Shown one piece after another: positions 17,143 through 25,865 of a stretch of 64,000 nt of DNA. The notes under the pieces were generated by a model. That model searched no databases. It was not told where the DNA came from and saw only the letters and a list, made by a program, of their open reading frames with translations. The translations under genes and the position numbers were made by a program. The stretch's first letter is position 1. Each line of letters begins with the position of its first letter. This DNA is from Candidatus Aalborgicola danicus (GTDB taxonomy: Bacteria; Pseudomonadota; Gammaproteobacteria; Burkholderiales; Burkholderiaceae_C), in contig JADJBC010000014.1 of the NCBI GenBank assembly GCA_016703945.1, positions 1-64,000 of the forward strand. The letters are read 5' to 3'.

Positions 17143-17900
17143 ATGTCCGAAATAGCGCTATCGCCCCACGCCGTCTCCCTTCTGCGCACCGCCCGCCTGG
17201 CCCGCAGCGCCAAGCCCTTCCGCGCCCGTGGTGGCACACACGGGGAGCGCTGCGCGGGCTGCCGTCTGCTGCCCAGCCATTGCATGTGCGCGTTGCGCCC
17301 GGCGGTGGCAACCGCGGCGGGGGTGTGCCTGCTGATGGCAGACATCGAGCCACTCAAGCCCAGCAACACGGGCTGGCTGATTGCCGATGTGGTGGCCGAC
17401 ACCTTTGCCTTCGGCTGGGCGCGTACCGAGGTAGACCCCGCGCTGCTGGCCCTGCTGGCCGATCCGCAGTGGCAGCCGTATGTGGTGTTTCCGGGAGAGT
17501 TTGTGGCGCCCGAGCGCGTGGTGACGCAGTTGATCGGGGGAGCAGCGACCCGCGTAGCGGCGGAGCGTGGGGGCGTCCGCTCTTCATTTTGTTGGACGCC
17601 ACCTGGCCCGAGGCCCGCAAGATGTTCCGCAAGAGCCCGTACCTGAATCACTTGCCAGTGCTGAGCCTGGCCTCAGAGCAAATTTCGCGCTACAAGCTGC
17701 GCCGCTCCCGGCGCGATGACCACTTCTGCACGTCCGAGGTGGCGGCCTTGTGCCTGGACCTGGCAGGTGAGCCGCTGGCCGCGCAAACGCTGGAGGCGTA
17801 TCTGGATGTATTCACCCACCACTACCTGCGGGCCAAGAACCAGTTGCCAGTGCAGTGGGATGGCGAGGCGCATGCGCGGTTGTGTGAGTTGGCAACCTGA
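17143..17900 (+). pseudogene. DTW-domain tRNA-uridine aminocarboxypropyltransferase, frameshifted
   Basis: DTW proteins (TapT/Tuaa type) transfer the aminocarboxypropyl group of SAM to uridine in tRNA. The N-terminal zinc knuckle is CAGCRLLPSHCMCA, followed by PLKPSNTGWLIADVV. The second half, in another frame, has the name-giving motif LLDATWPEARKM and SRYKLRRSRRDDHFCTSEV. The two halves meet at about 17566-17574, where a run of G is one base too long (GGGGGCGTCC); removing one restores GRPLFILLDATW. The start is ATG 17143, the point where family similarity begins. A single homopolymer error is the simplest reading; otherwise the gene is dead. Confidence 0.85.
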
Positions 17901-17966
17901 TGCGGCCTTAGCTAGAAACCCGATGGCGCTGGCGGCGACAATCTGGGTATTTACGAGCTGCCCACC

Positions 17967-18221
17967 ATGACCCAAGACGCCAACCCTCGGCCCGAGCCCG
18001 TTATCACACCGCAGATGTGCGAAGCCTGCGCTGGTGTGCAGCAACACTGGCGCCGCGCCAAGGGTCACCCGGAGCTGATGCAGGGCACCCACCGCTCGGT
18101 GGCGCACCGCCATGGGTCAGTCACCATCACCAAATACCGCTGCGAGCGCTGCGGTACGGTGTGGGAATACGAGAACAACAAAGTCAACCGGCAAGCCGGT
18201 TGGTCGGTGTTGCAGAAATAG
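17967..18221 (+). CDS. Small zinc-ribbon protein of unknown function
   Basis: An 84-residue protein with two CxxC knuckles, MCEACAG (C18, C21) and YRCERCGTVWEYE, forming a predicted zinc ribbon; the segment between is basic and His-rich. I do not recognise the family. The start ATG 17967 lacks a strong ribosome site, but the Cys pairs and the fit between flanking genes support a real gene. Confidence 0.65.
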   Translation: MTQDANPRPEPVITPQMCEACAGVQQHWRRAKGHPELMQGTHRSVAHRHGSVTITKYRCERCGTVWEYENNKVNRQAGWSVLQK

Positions 18222-18224
18222 CCC

Positions 18225-19319
18225 TTACGCAGCAGCCAGCGCGTAGTCCGTGTAACCCTTGGCGCCGGGTGTGAAGAAGGTGCCCATGTCGGGTGGGTTC
18301 AAAGGCTGGCCTTTTTGCAGGCGCTGCACCAGATCCGGGTTCGCCAGGAAGGCGCGGCCGATGCCGACAAGGTCCACCAATCCATCGTCCACCGCCTGCT
18401 GGCCCGACGCCTGGTCAAAGCTGCCACCGATGAAGAAGGTGCGCGGCCAGGCCTTGCGCAATGCTTGCTTGAACGGTGTCGGCACGACCGGCGCACCCAT
18501 GGCAGAGTGGTCCACGATGTGCACATACACCAAGCCGGCATTGGCCAGCAAGGGCAGCAGTTTCAGGTAAGTCTCTTCCACTTCGGGGTAAGCCACCATG
18601 CCGGAGTTGGTGCCGTATGGCGACAGGCGAATGCCCAGCTTGTCGCCACCAATGGCGGCTGCCGTCTCGCGCGCCACTTCAACGACGAATTTGATGCGCT
18701 TTTCCACGCTGCCGCCCCAGGCGTCGGTGCGCTGGTTGGTGGTGGGGCTGAGGAACTGCTCCAGCAGGTAGCCGTTGGCGCCGTGTAATTCAACGCCGTC
18801 AAAACCGGCGGCGATGGCGTTTTTGGCGGCCTGCACAAACTCGGCCTTGGCCTGGGCGATGTCGGCTTCCGTCATCTCTTGGGGTACGGGGTAGTCCTGC
18901 ATGCCCAGGGAGTCGGTGTACATCTTTTCGGCCAGAGCCACGGCGCTGGGGGCCACAATTTTGGCGTCTGCTGCCATATTGGCCGGGTGGCTGACACGGC
19001 CGGTGTGCATCAACTGGGCAAAGATCTTGCCGCCTTTTGCGTGCACGGCGCTGACCACCGGTTTCCAGGCCTGCACCTGTGCGTCACTCCACAGGCCGGG
19101 AATGCGCGCATAACCTTTGCCGTTGGCGGAAGGCGCGATGCCTTCGGACACGATCAAACCGGCGGTGGCACGCTGGCCGTAGTACTCGGCCATCGGGTCT
19201 TGCGGCGTGCCGGTGGCGTCTGCGCGGCAGCGTGTCATGGGGTTCATGACGAAGCGGTTGGCCAACAGGGTGGTGCCCATGCGGTACGGTTCAAACAGGT
19301 TTTTGGGGGTGTTGCTCAA
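18225..19319 (-). CDS. Alkene reductase, old yellow enzyme family
   Basis: About 364 residues, an FMN-dependent TIM-barrel ene-reductase related to NemA. Landmarks are LFEPYRMGTTLLANRFVMNPMTRCRA at the front, AQLMHTGRVSH, DGVELHGANGYLLEQFLSPTTNQRTDAWGGSVEKR in the middle and DLVGIGRAFLANPDLVQRL near the end. Such enzymes reduce activated C=C bonds or nitro esters with NADPH. The frame is open to 19391, but the family N-terminus begins at TTG 19319 (SNTPKNLF), which has GGAG 6 nt ahead; the codons upstream look non-coding. It runs in the same direction as the pirin gene 82 nt upstream. Confidence 0.92.
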   Translation of the reverse strand: MSNTPKNLFEPYRMGTTLLANRFVMNPMTRCRADATGTPQDPMAEYYGQRATAGLIVSEGIAPSANGKGYARIPGLWSDAQVQAWKPVVSAVHAKGGKIFAQLMHTGRVSHPANMAADAKIVAPSAVALAEKMYTDSLGMQDYPVPQEMTEADIAQAKAEFVQAAKNAIAAGFDGVELHGANGYLLEQFLSPTTNQRTDAWGGSVEKRIKFVVEVARETAAAIGGDKLGIRLSPYGTNSGMVAYPEVEETYLKLLPLLANAGLVYVHIVDHSAMGAPVVPTPFKQALRKAWPRTFFIGGSFDQASGQQAVDDGLVDLVGIGRAFLANPDLVQRLQKGQPLNPPDMGTFFTPGAKGYTDYALAAA

Positions 19320-19401
19320 AGGAGGCTCCGATTTCAGGGTTGATGAATTGAGATGCAGGTTGTGCTGCGAGGGCGAATTGCAAGTGCGCAAGGGCGGACG
19401 T

Positions 19402-20259
19402 TTACAGCCGCCCCTGCTGGCGCAACAGGTGCGCCCGCTCGCGGATGCCGGCCTGACCCTGGCGCAGCGCCTCGGCGCTGGTATGCACCGAGTAGGGCCC
19501 CAAGAACAAATCGTGTGGATGTTTCACACCCGAGCCCACGACAAAGGCGGTGTCGGTCTGCGCTTCAAATGTGACGGCATGCTCGGATTCGTCAAAGGCG
19601 ATCAGGTCGCCGGTAGAAAGCCGAGCGGGCGCGCTCAATGCGCCTTCGCCCAGCGCGACCCAGGCCACGGTATGGCCGGCGGGTGGCTGAAAGCGCCAGG
19701 TCTCGCCAGCCTTCAGGTGCACGCCGAGGTAAACGATGTCGGAAGGCGCTGGGATGGGGCTGGTCTGCCCGCCAAAACTGCCCAACAGCACACGCGCCGG
19801 GCCGACCTGGGGCACGTTCTCAGGCCCCAGGTAGATGCTGTGGGCCGTGGCCAGCTCCAGTTCGGGCGGCATCGCCACCCACAACTGAAAGCCCAACACA
19901 CGCTCGGTATTGCGGGGCGCGCCGGTGTGCCAGACGCCGCCGCCCGCCATCATCCACTCCACACCACCGGTGGGCAGCGTGCCACGCGCGCCGTGTTCGC
20001 CCGTGGTGTCTTCATAGTCGGCCTGCCCGTGGATCAGGTAAGTCAGCGTGGCAATGCCGGAGTGCGGATGCATGCCGAACTGCGGCGGCTGGCCGCCTGC
20101 GGGCACTTCAAAACGGTCCAGAAAGATAAACGGCTTGAGCACCTGGCCCAGGTCCGACGGACTGACCAGCCGGGTGATGGGGCCGTGCGAGCTGCCGCGG
20201 GTGTGTTGGACCACGGACCGTGGTGCGGATTCACGGCGGAGGGGTGTGGGTAAATGCAT
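19402..20259 (-). CDS. Pirin family protein
   Basis: A 285-residue bicupin of the pirin family. The metal-site histidines are present in FGMHPHSGIATLTYLIHG (H64, H66) and GGGVWHTG (H111), but the glutamate that completes the site in human pirin (two residues behind the third His) is Gly here. Some bacterial pirins show quercetinase activity; others bind metabolic enzymes. The role here is open. It is divergent from a LysR regulator with an 83-nt shared promoter region, so control by that LysR is likely. Confidence 0.92.
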   Translation of the reverse strand: MHLPTPLRRESAPRSVVQHTRGSSHGPITRLVSPSDLGQVLKPFIFLDRFEVPAGGQPPQFGMHPHSGIATLTYLIHGQADYEDTTGEHGARGTLPTGGVEWMMAGGGVWHTGAPRNTERVLGFQLWVAMPPELELATAHSIYLGPENVPQVGPARVLLGSFGGQTSPIPAPSDIVYLGVHLKAGETWRFQPPAGHTVAWVALGEGALSAPARLSTGDLIAFDESEHAVTFEAQTDTAFVVGSGVKHPHDLFLGPYSVHTSAEALRQGQAGIRERAHLLRQQGRL

Positions 20260-20342
20260 GGTGCAGTTAGGTTAAGGGCGCAGGCATTACTTGAGTAGGT
20301 GCCACAATCGACATTCACTATGCCGTTTTTGTAAGGAATGCC

Positions 20343-21275
20343 ATGCTGGACCTGAACCAAATGTCTCTCTTTGTGCAGGTGGTGCAAGCGGGCAGCTTTG
20401 CCGAAGCAGCGCGCAGGCTGTCCATGCCGCCCACCACGCTGAGCCGCCAGGTGGCGCAACTGGAAGACGCGCTGCAAGCCCGCCTGCTGCAGCGCACCAC
20501 GCGCAAGCTGACGCTGACGGACGCGGGGCGTACGCTGTTTGACCAGTGCGCCACGCAGATTGACGCGCTGCGGAACGCCGCCAGCCAGTTGGCCGGAGAT
20601 AACCAGACGCCCAAGGGCAACATTCGTGTGGCGGCGTCGGCCGGGTTCTTTGAGTTTTTCCAGATGGAATGGATCGCCGAGTTCTTGGACCAGTACCCCG
20701 GCGTGCAACTGGAGTTTGTGCTGGCCGACGCCATGGCCGACTTCATTGGTGAGGGCATTGACGTGGCATTTCGTGGCAGCCCGGAACTGCCGGACTCCAG
20801 CCTGATAGCCCGCAAGGTGGCCAGCAGTTACCTGGCTCTGGCCGCCAGCCCGGCCTATCTGGCGGCGCGCGGCACACCGCACCGTGTGGAAGACCTGGCC
20901 GCACACGACTGCATCCGCGCCGTTGGCCAAGCTGGTCCCACGACGTGGCGGCTGACCGGGCCGCAAGGCGCCACACAAATAACAGTGACCGGGCGCTTCA
21001 GCGCCAACACCGGTCCGGCGCAACAGAAGGCTGCCATTGGCGGACTGGGCATTTGCCTGTTGCCCATCAGCTCGCTACTGCCCAGCTTGCGTTCCGGCGA
21101 ACTGGTGGAGGTGTTGCCCGGCATCGCCAGCAGCGCGGGCAATATGTATGTGGTCTACCCCAGCCGCCGCCATGTGCCGCGTGCGGTGACGGCTTTTGTG
21201 GAGATGACGGTGCAGCGGCTCGCACCGTTGATACAGCCACCGTTTGCCAGCGCCACACCATCAGTGTCAGCGTGA
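20343..21275 (+). CDS. LysR family transcriptional regulator
   Basis: A 310-residue LysR protein. The winged helix-turn-helix is at the front (MSLFVQVVQAGSFAEAARRLSMPPTTLSRQVAQLEDAL), with the linker helix after it and the periplasmic-binding-protein-like effector domain from about residue 90. It belongs to the large CrgA/AaeR-like group that includes regulators of stress and aromatic metabolism. Its divergent position suggests that it controls the pirin gene and perhaps the downstream ene-reductase. The stop codon is immediately followed by a GAGAGC hexanucleotide repeat. Confidence 0.92.
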   Translation: MLDLNQMSLFVQVVQAGSFAEAARRLSMPPTTLSRQVAQLEDALQARLLQRTTRKLTLTDAGRTLFDQCATQIDALRNAASQLAGDNQTPKGNIRVAASAGFFEFFQMEWIAEFLDQYPGVQLEFVLADAMADFIGEGIDVAFRGSPELPDSSLIARKVASSYLALAASPAYLAARGTPHRVEDLAAHDCIRAVGQAGPTTWRLTGPQGATQITVTGRFSANTGPAQQKAAIGGLGICLLPISSLLPSLRSGELVEVLPGIASSAGNMYVVYPSRRHVPRAVTAFVEMTVQRLAPLIQPPFASATPSVSA

Positions 21276-21295
21276 GAGCGAGAGCGAGAGCGAGA
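21274..21295 (+). repeat. GAGAGC hexanucleotide tandem repeat
   Basis: About 3.7 perfect copies of GAGAGC directly behind, and touching, the LysR stop codon, running into a dispersed repeat. Copy-number change here would not affect the protein. Confidence 0.7.
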
Positions 21296-21296
21296 A

Positions 21297-21356
21297 TTTG
21301 CTATTAAAACAGAAGCTACTTACGCTTATTCCACGTGGGCTAGCGGCACATATCGC
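21297..21356 (+). repeat. Dispersed intergenic repeat, copy 7
   Basis: TTTGCTATTAAAACAGAAGC, then TTACGCTTATTCCACGTGGGCTAG. It lies behind the LysR gene. The rest of the gap to 21483 shows no gene. Confidence 0.8.
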
Positions 21357-21483
21357 TTTCATGAAATGTCTGAAGCGGCTGCCGTGCCCGAGCACTAGCA
21401 CGTAGGTGACCGACACCGCCGTGGTTTGCTTCTAAGCTTATGGCATCACAACTGTCTACTAACCCATTGTCTGGAACAAAGCC

Positions 21484-22251
21484 ATGAACCAACTCTTTTC
21501 TCTCCAGGGCCGCACGGCCCTGATCACCGGTGGCTCCCGTGGCATTGGCCGCATGATTGCCGAGGGCTTCTTGAAGCAAGGTGCCAGGGTCTACATCAGT
21601 GCGCGCAAGGCCGCCGCCTGTGATCAGACCGCCGCCGAGTTGTCAGCCTTTGGCACCTGCGTGTCACTGCCAGCGGACGTGTCGACTGTTGAAGGTGTGC
21701 GTGCCTTGGTCGCGGCCTATGCTGCACACGAAGACCAACTCGACATTCTGGTCAACAACGCTGGGGCCGCGTGGGGGGCACCGTTTGACACGTTTCCCGA
21801 GAGCGGCTGGGACAAAGTGGTGGATTTGAACCTGAAGACTCCGTTTTTTCTGACTCAGGCTCTGCATGGCCACCTGTGCAAGGCCGGCCAGAGCCGGGTC
21901 GCCAAAGTCATCAACATTGCCTCCATTGATGGGGTCTCCATCAACCCGCAGGAGACCTATTCCTACGCGGCGAGTAAAGCCGGCCTCATCCACCTGACAC
22001 GGCGCATGGCGTTGCACCTGGTCAAGGACAAGATCGTCGTCACGGCGATTGCACCCGGTGCCTTTGCGTCCGACATGAACAAGGACGCCCGCGACCACGC
22101 AACAGAAGTGTCGGCGCGCATTCCGGCCGGGCGCATTGGTACTGCCGAAGACATGGCCGGTGCTGCGATTTATCTTGCGTCCCGAGCCGGCGACTATGTG
22201 GTGGGCTCCACGCTGGTGGTGGACGGCGGTGTGACGCACGCGCGGGGGTAG
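21484..22251 (+). CDS. SDR family oxidoreductase, RhlG-like
   Basis: A 255-residue short-chain dehydrogenase. It has the NADP(H) site TGGSRGIG (residues 16-23), the NNAGAAWG structural motif, catalytic Ser in IASIDGVS and YSYAASKAG with the Tyr and Lys of YxxxK. The overall pattern resembles RhlG and 3-oxoacyl-reductase-like SDRs, so a ketoacyl or sugar-derived ketone is a likely substrate, without certainty. Monocistronic in appearance, converging on alkB. Confidence 0.9.
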   Translation: MNQLFSLQGRTALITGGSRGIGRMIAEGFLKQGARVYISARKAAACDQTAAELSAFGTCVSLPADVSTVEGVRALVAAYAAHEDQLDILVNNAGAAWGAPFDTFPESGWDKVVDLNLKTPFFLTQALHGHLCKAGQSRVAKVINIASIDGVSINPQETYSYAASKAGLIHLTRRMALHLVKDKIVVTAIAPGAFASDMNKDARDHATEVSARIPAGRIGTAEDMAGAAIYLASRAGDYVVGSTLVVDGGVTHARG

Positions 22252-22266
22252 GCTGGGTCAGCCGCG

Positions 22267-22929
22267 TCAGGCCACCCGCACACGGCGAAACGTCAGGTTG
22301 ATGCGCCTGCGACCCAGCAGCGCGTGCTCGCCATCTGCCAGCGGCATCACGCCGTGGTAGGCCAGGCGCGATGGCCCTCCCCAAACGACAACATCGCCAT
22401 GCACCAGGCGGTAACGTTGTGCACGGTCTTTGCGACTGGCCGAGCCAAACAGAAACACGGCGGGCAAACCCAGTGACAGCGACACGATGGGTGCGGATAG
22501 ATCCTTTTCATCCTTATCCTGGTGCAGCGACAGCTTGGCGCCGGGCACATATTCATTGATCAGGCAGGACTCGGGCGTGAAGTCGGCATAACCCGTCCGC
22601 GCTGCAGCGCACCGGGCCAAGTCCAGGAAACTGGCGGGCAGGGCGGGCCAGGGTTGGCCTGAGCGCGGGTCCAGAGCGGCATAACGATAGCCCCGCGCGT
22701 CGGACACCCAGCCCAGCGCGCCGCAACTGGTGGTGGCCACCGACATGGTGTAGCCGCCGGGGGTCTGCATATGGCGCAAGGGCGCAGCCGCCATGACGGC
22801 CTCTACGACCTGCAGCACCTCCACATCCGCGCCACATGCAAAGCCGCGCAACAGCATGGCACCCGGGGCAAGGGGCAAACACCCGGGACCATCTTGCTGT
22901 GGTGAATCGTCAAAGAGGCCTGCGGTCAT
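22267..22929 (-). CDS. alkB: DNA oxidative demethylase AlkB
   Basis: About 220 residues, close in pattern to E. coli AlkB: an Fe(II)/2-oxoglutarate dioxygenase that reverses 1-methyladenine and 3-methylcytosine damage. Visible are TPGGYTMSV (nucleotide lid), the iron triad H136-x-D138 (SLHQDKDE) and H192 (AYHGVMPL), and the 2-oxoglutarate-binding RINLTFR (R209, R215). ATG 22929 matches the E. coli start (LFDDSP region); the open frame reaches 22974. No ada-like box was recognised upstream. Confidence 0.95.
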   Translation of the reverse strand: MTAGLFDDSPQQDGPGCLPLAPGAMLLRGFACGADVEVLQVVEAVMAAAPLRHMQTPGGYTMSVATTSCGALGWVSDARGYRYAALDPRSGQPWPALPASFLDLARCAAARTGYADFTPESCLINEYVPGAKLSLHQDKDEKDLSAPIVSLSLGLPAVFLFGSASRKDRAQRYRLVHGDVVVWGGPSRLAYHGVMPLADGEHALLGRRRINLTFRRVRVA

Positions 22930-23001
22930 CAGTGTGGTGTACAGCAGTTTGGATGCCAACGCCTGTTTTCGCAACCGGCCGGATGTAATCCTGATCCGAG
23001 C

Positions 23002-23355
23002 TTACGATCTCGACCCAGTGGGCTTGGCAACGGGCATCTGGTTTTTGTGCACGATTCCGCGAAACATTTCGGTAATCGTGTCAAGCTGCTGGCGGGCTGC
23101 CTTCTCGCCGTGACGTTCGGACAGCGAACGCAAGAGTTCGCTGCGCAAGTACCACAGCGTCTGGATGTCCGAGGCACGCATCACATCGCTCCAGATCTTG
23201 GACGTATCCTGCGTTGGACTGTCATCCACTTCTGCCAGCGCCTGCAGCATGGCGGTACGGATATTCTCCGTGCGACCATCCGCATCAATGACCGTGGTCT
23301 GGTCGGTCAGCAGTGCGGCAAAGCTGGAGGTGAATCGGGAAATGGTGTTTCGCAT
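23002..23355 (-). CDS. Hypothetical protein, 117 aa
   Basis: Not recognised. The predicted protein is soluble and largely helical with a central charged segment (DVMRASDIQTLWYLRSELLRSLSERHGEKAARQQLD) and no cysteines or signal peptide. The ATG at 23355 follows AAGAGACGCAACACC-like sequence. It is transcribed toward alkB with a 72-nt gap, so it could lead an operon with that gene. Confidence 0.6.
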   Translation of the reverse strand: MRNTISRFTSSFAALLTDQTTVIDADGRTENIRTAMLQALAEVDDSPTQDTSKIWSDVMRASDIQTLWYLRSELLRSLSERHGEKAARQQLDTITEMFRGIVHKNQMPVAKPTGSRS

Positions 23356-23454
23356 GGTGTTGCGTCTCTTGGGTAAGAGAATCCTATCTCCGCAACATTA
23401 CGCTTTCCTTATGAAACGGTCGGTGCGTTAGCACTCCCAGTGCCACGTTGGCGC

Positions 23455-24084
23455 TCACCGCGTGCTGCGCGCCGTCAGCTTGAAGGTCCCGGAAGGCCCT
23501 TGCACCAGGTAGCCGGACTGCACCAACTTGACAATTGCCGCGCCTACAGAGCCACGTGGCAGCCCCACTTCGGTGACCACTTGCCTGCGGTCGATCCTGG
23601 CGAAATCGGTCGTATTGAGAATTTGCACCAGCCGTGCAAGCAGTTTCAGCGCGTTGCCACGCAAGTCGGAATGCCCAGTTTGGTCCGCGCGCGCGCGCCG
23701 CAGCATGGCCGGGCTCTTTTTGATCACGGCATCCGTTGCCTGAATCTCCTTCACCACTTCAAGTTCCCCGGACGTAACGCCTTGGGGAGAAGCCAGCGTC
23801 GGCATCGTCGCAAAGCCCGCAGCTGAACCAGCCGACAGGTCAGAAGCGGCATCGTAGATCTTGCGGAATTCAGCTTCAATCTGGGTGACCGCCTGTGCCA
23901 GACGGGCAACGGTTTTCCAATCCTCGAACAGCGTGTCATTGCCCAGGTCAAAGGGGTTTTGCAACATTGCCAGTTTGACCTGGTCAGCGTAGTCCTGTGC
24001 CGAGGTCTTCAGGGCCGCGTCAGCGGCAAAAATGGCGGCACCCGCAGTTTGAATGGCAGCAAGTGTGGTGGATGGCAATGGCAT
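23455..24084 (-). CDS. Hypothetical protein with C-terminal winged-helix-like segment
   Basis: About 209 residues, not assigned to a family. The front part (residues 1-80) is helical; the back part, NALKLLARLVQILNTTDFARIDRRQVVTEVGLPRGSVGAAIVKLVQSGYLVQGPSGTFKL, reads like a winged helix (helix-turn-helix then a beta wing) suggesting DNA binding. ATG 24084 with AAAGGGA ahead is preferred over the frame's earlier start at 24138. It runs in the same direction as the 117-aa gene, 99 nt apart. The 260-nt gap upstream to 24344 holds no clear signal. Confidence 0.65.
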   Translation of the reverse strand: MPLPSTTLAAIQTAGAAIFAADAALKTSAQDYADQVKLAMLQNPFDLGNDTLFEDWKTVARLAQAVTQIEAEFRKIYDAASDLSAGSAAGFATMPTLASPQGVTSGELEVVKEIQATDAVIKKSPAMLRRARADQTGHSDLRGNALKLLARLVQILNTTDFARIDRRQVVTEVGLPRGSVGAAIVKLVQSGYLVQGPSGTFKLTARSTR

Positions 24085-24344
24085 GAACGAATCCCTTTCT
24101 ATAGCACCGAGCGCCCCCAGCAAATGGGAGCCCTGCAAAGCGCACTTGGCGTTTGGTGGAGCGGGAGCCGCGCAAAGGCCTTGGAACCCGCTGTTGCTCC
24201 GATTCTAAAGATTTTGCTTTTGGCCGCTCTTTTTGCTTGTGTGGTTGCATGGCCTGGGTCCGTGGTGCCTGGCACATGTAAACAAAGGTAAACACGGTCA
24301 ACAGGCTTGAGTGCACGGCGTTAAAGGGCTTTACGAGAGACACC

Positions 24345-24944
24345 ATGAACCATACGCACTCCCCACTGCAACACCGTTCTCCGTCACTCCTGCAAGCAGC
24401 GGGGCTGGGCCGCAAGGCATTGGCAGCTTTCGCGCTGACGCTGGCTATCGCTGGCACCGCGCAGGCACAGACCTATGCCAACGTTACCGTCGGTGGCGCT
24501 TTTGCGCCCGGCGTCTATGGGCAGATTTCACTGGGCAACAACCCGGCACCCCCGGTCTGGAACGCTCAGCCGATGGTTGTCGGGCGACCGGTCTATGGGG
24601 CGCCGGTGATGTACCTGCATGTGCCACAGCAGGAGTACCGTGACTGGGGACGTTATTGTGGCCATTACCGCGCCTGCGGTCGCCCGGTCCACTTTGTGCG
24701 GGTCGACAACAACAACCGCTGGTGGGACCACCAACACGGGTACCAGCGGGGTTACAACAATGACTACCGCAGGGCCGAAGAACGCAGAGACGATCGTCGG
24801 GACGAGCGCCGCTATGACCGTCGGGATGAGCGCAGGGACGAGCGCCGCCACGAACGTCGGCAGGACATCCGCGCCGACTGGCAGCAGGAGCGCTACAACC
24901 AGGCCACCGATCCCCGGTTTGAAAGCATACGCGGCGAACGCTGA
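24345..24944 (+). CDS. Secreted protein with Arg/Asp-rich repetitive tail
   Basis: A 199-residue exported protein. A signal peptide is clear (basic start, ALAAFALTLAIAGTAQAQ, cut near residue 42). The middle is rich in Tyr, Gly, Pro and Asn, with two Cys (YCGHYRACGRP) that may form a disulfide. The tail from about residue 140 is built from short units of the RRDERR type. Function unknown; similar YXWGG/RcnB-like periplasmic proteins exist, but the match is only in composition. Codon use is normal for the region. Confidence 0.75.
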   Translation: MNHTHSPLQHRSPSLLQAAGLGRKALAAFALTLAIAGTAQAQTYANVTVGGAFAPGVYGQISLGNNPAPPVWNAQPMVVGRPVYGAPVMYLHVPQQEYRDWGRYCGHYRACGRPVHFVRVDNNNRWWDHQHGYQRGYNNDYRRAEERRDDRRDERRYDRRDERRDERRHERRQDIRADWQQERYNQATDPRFESIRGER

Positions 24945-24978
24945 AACGGCGGCGGGCGACACAGGGCAAAATAGCTGC

Positions 24979-25857
24979 ATGAAAGCACCCCCCAGACTCC
25001 AGACCCTGATTGACGAAGGCCTGATCGACACCGTGGTGCGACAGCTGATGAGCGGCAAAGAGGCCATGGTATTTGTGGTGCGTTGCGGTGACGAAACCCG
25101 CTGCGCCAAAATCTACAAAGAAGCCAACAACCGCAGTTTTCGTCAGGCGGTGGACTACACCGAAAACCGCAAGGTCAAAAACTCACGCTCGGCGCGCGCC
25201 ATCGCCAAGGGCAGCCGATTTGGCCGCCAGGAGCAGGAAGCCGCCTGGCAAAGCGCCGAGGTCGACGCCTTGTACCGGCTCGCCGGCGCCGGCGTGCGTG
25301 TGCCGCAACCCTTTAACTTCCATGAAGGCGTGTTGCTGATGGAGCTGGTGACTGACGCCCATGGCGACGCCGCCCCGCGCCTGAATGACGTGTCGTTCTC
25401 CCCCGAACAGGCCCGCAAACACCACGCCACGCTGATTGCCGAGGTGGTTCGCATGTTGTGTGCGGGGGTGGTGCATGGGGATTTGTCGGAGTTCAACATA
25501 TTGCTGGCACACACCACCGGCGTCGACGATCAGGACGGAACCGACGGCCCGGTCATCATCGACCTGCCGCAGGCCGTGGATGCCGCCGGCAACAACCACG
25601 CCCAGCGCATGTTGCTGCGTGATGTGGCGAATTTGCGAGACTTCTTTGGCCAGTTTGCCCCCGAGCTGTTGCGCACCGACTATGGCCCCGAGATCTGGGC
25701 CCACTACCAAAGCGGCCTGCTCAGCAACGAAACCGTGTTGACCGGCCGCTATGTGCGCAGCAAGGCCGATGTGGACCTGGGCAGCGTGATGCGGGAAATT
25801 GACGATGCACGGGCCGAAGACGCAGCACGCCGCCTGCGCATGGCCACGGGTGTTTGA
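24979..25857 (+). CDS. RIO1-type serine protein kinase (PA4780-like)
   Basis: A 292-residue atypical protein kinase. The nucleotide loop lies in MSGKEAMVFVVRCG, the ATP-anchoring Lys in ETRCAKIYKE, the catalytic loop is HGDLSEFNILL and the metal-binding motif is VIIDLPQAVD. The PA4780/RIO1 group is widespread in Proteobacteria; substrates are poorly known. ATG 24979 follows the secreted-protein gene by 34 nt. The gene begins an apparent operon with the CPT-like kinase and the lipoprotein peptidase. Confidence 0.9.
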   Translation: MKAPPRLQTLIDEGLIDTVVRQLMSGKEAMVFVVRCGDETRCAKIYKEANNRSFRQAVDYTENRKVKNSRSARAIAKGSRFGRQEQEAAWQSAEVDALYRLAGAGVRVPQPFNFHEGVLLMELVTDAHGDAAPRLNDVSFSPEQARKHHATLIAEVVRMLCAGVVHGDLSEFNILLAHTTGVDDQDGTDGPVIIDLPQAVDAAGNNHAQRMLLRDVANLRDFFGQFAPELLRTDYGPEIWAHYQSGLLSNETVLTGRYVRSKADVDLGSVMREIDDARAEDAARRLRMATGV

Positions 25858-25865
25858 TCCGCCCC

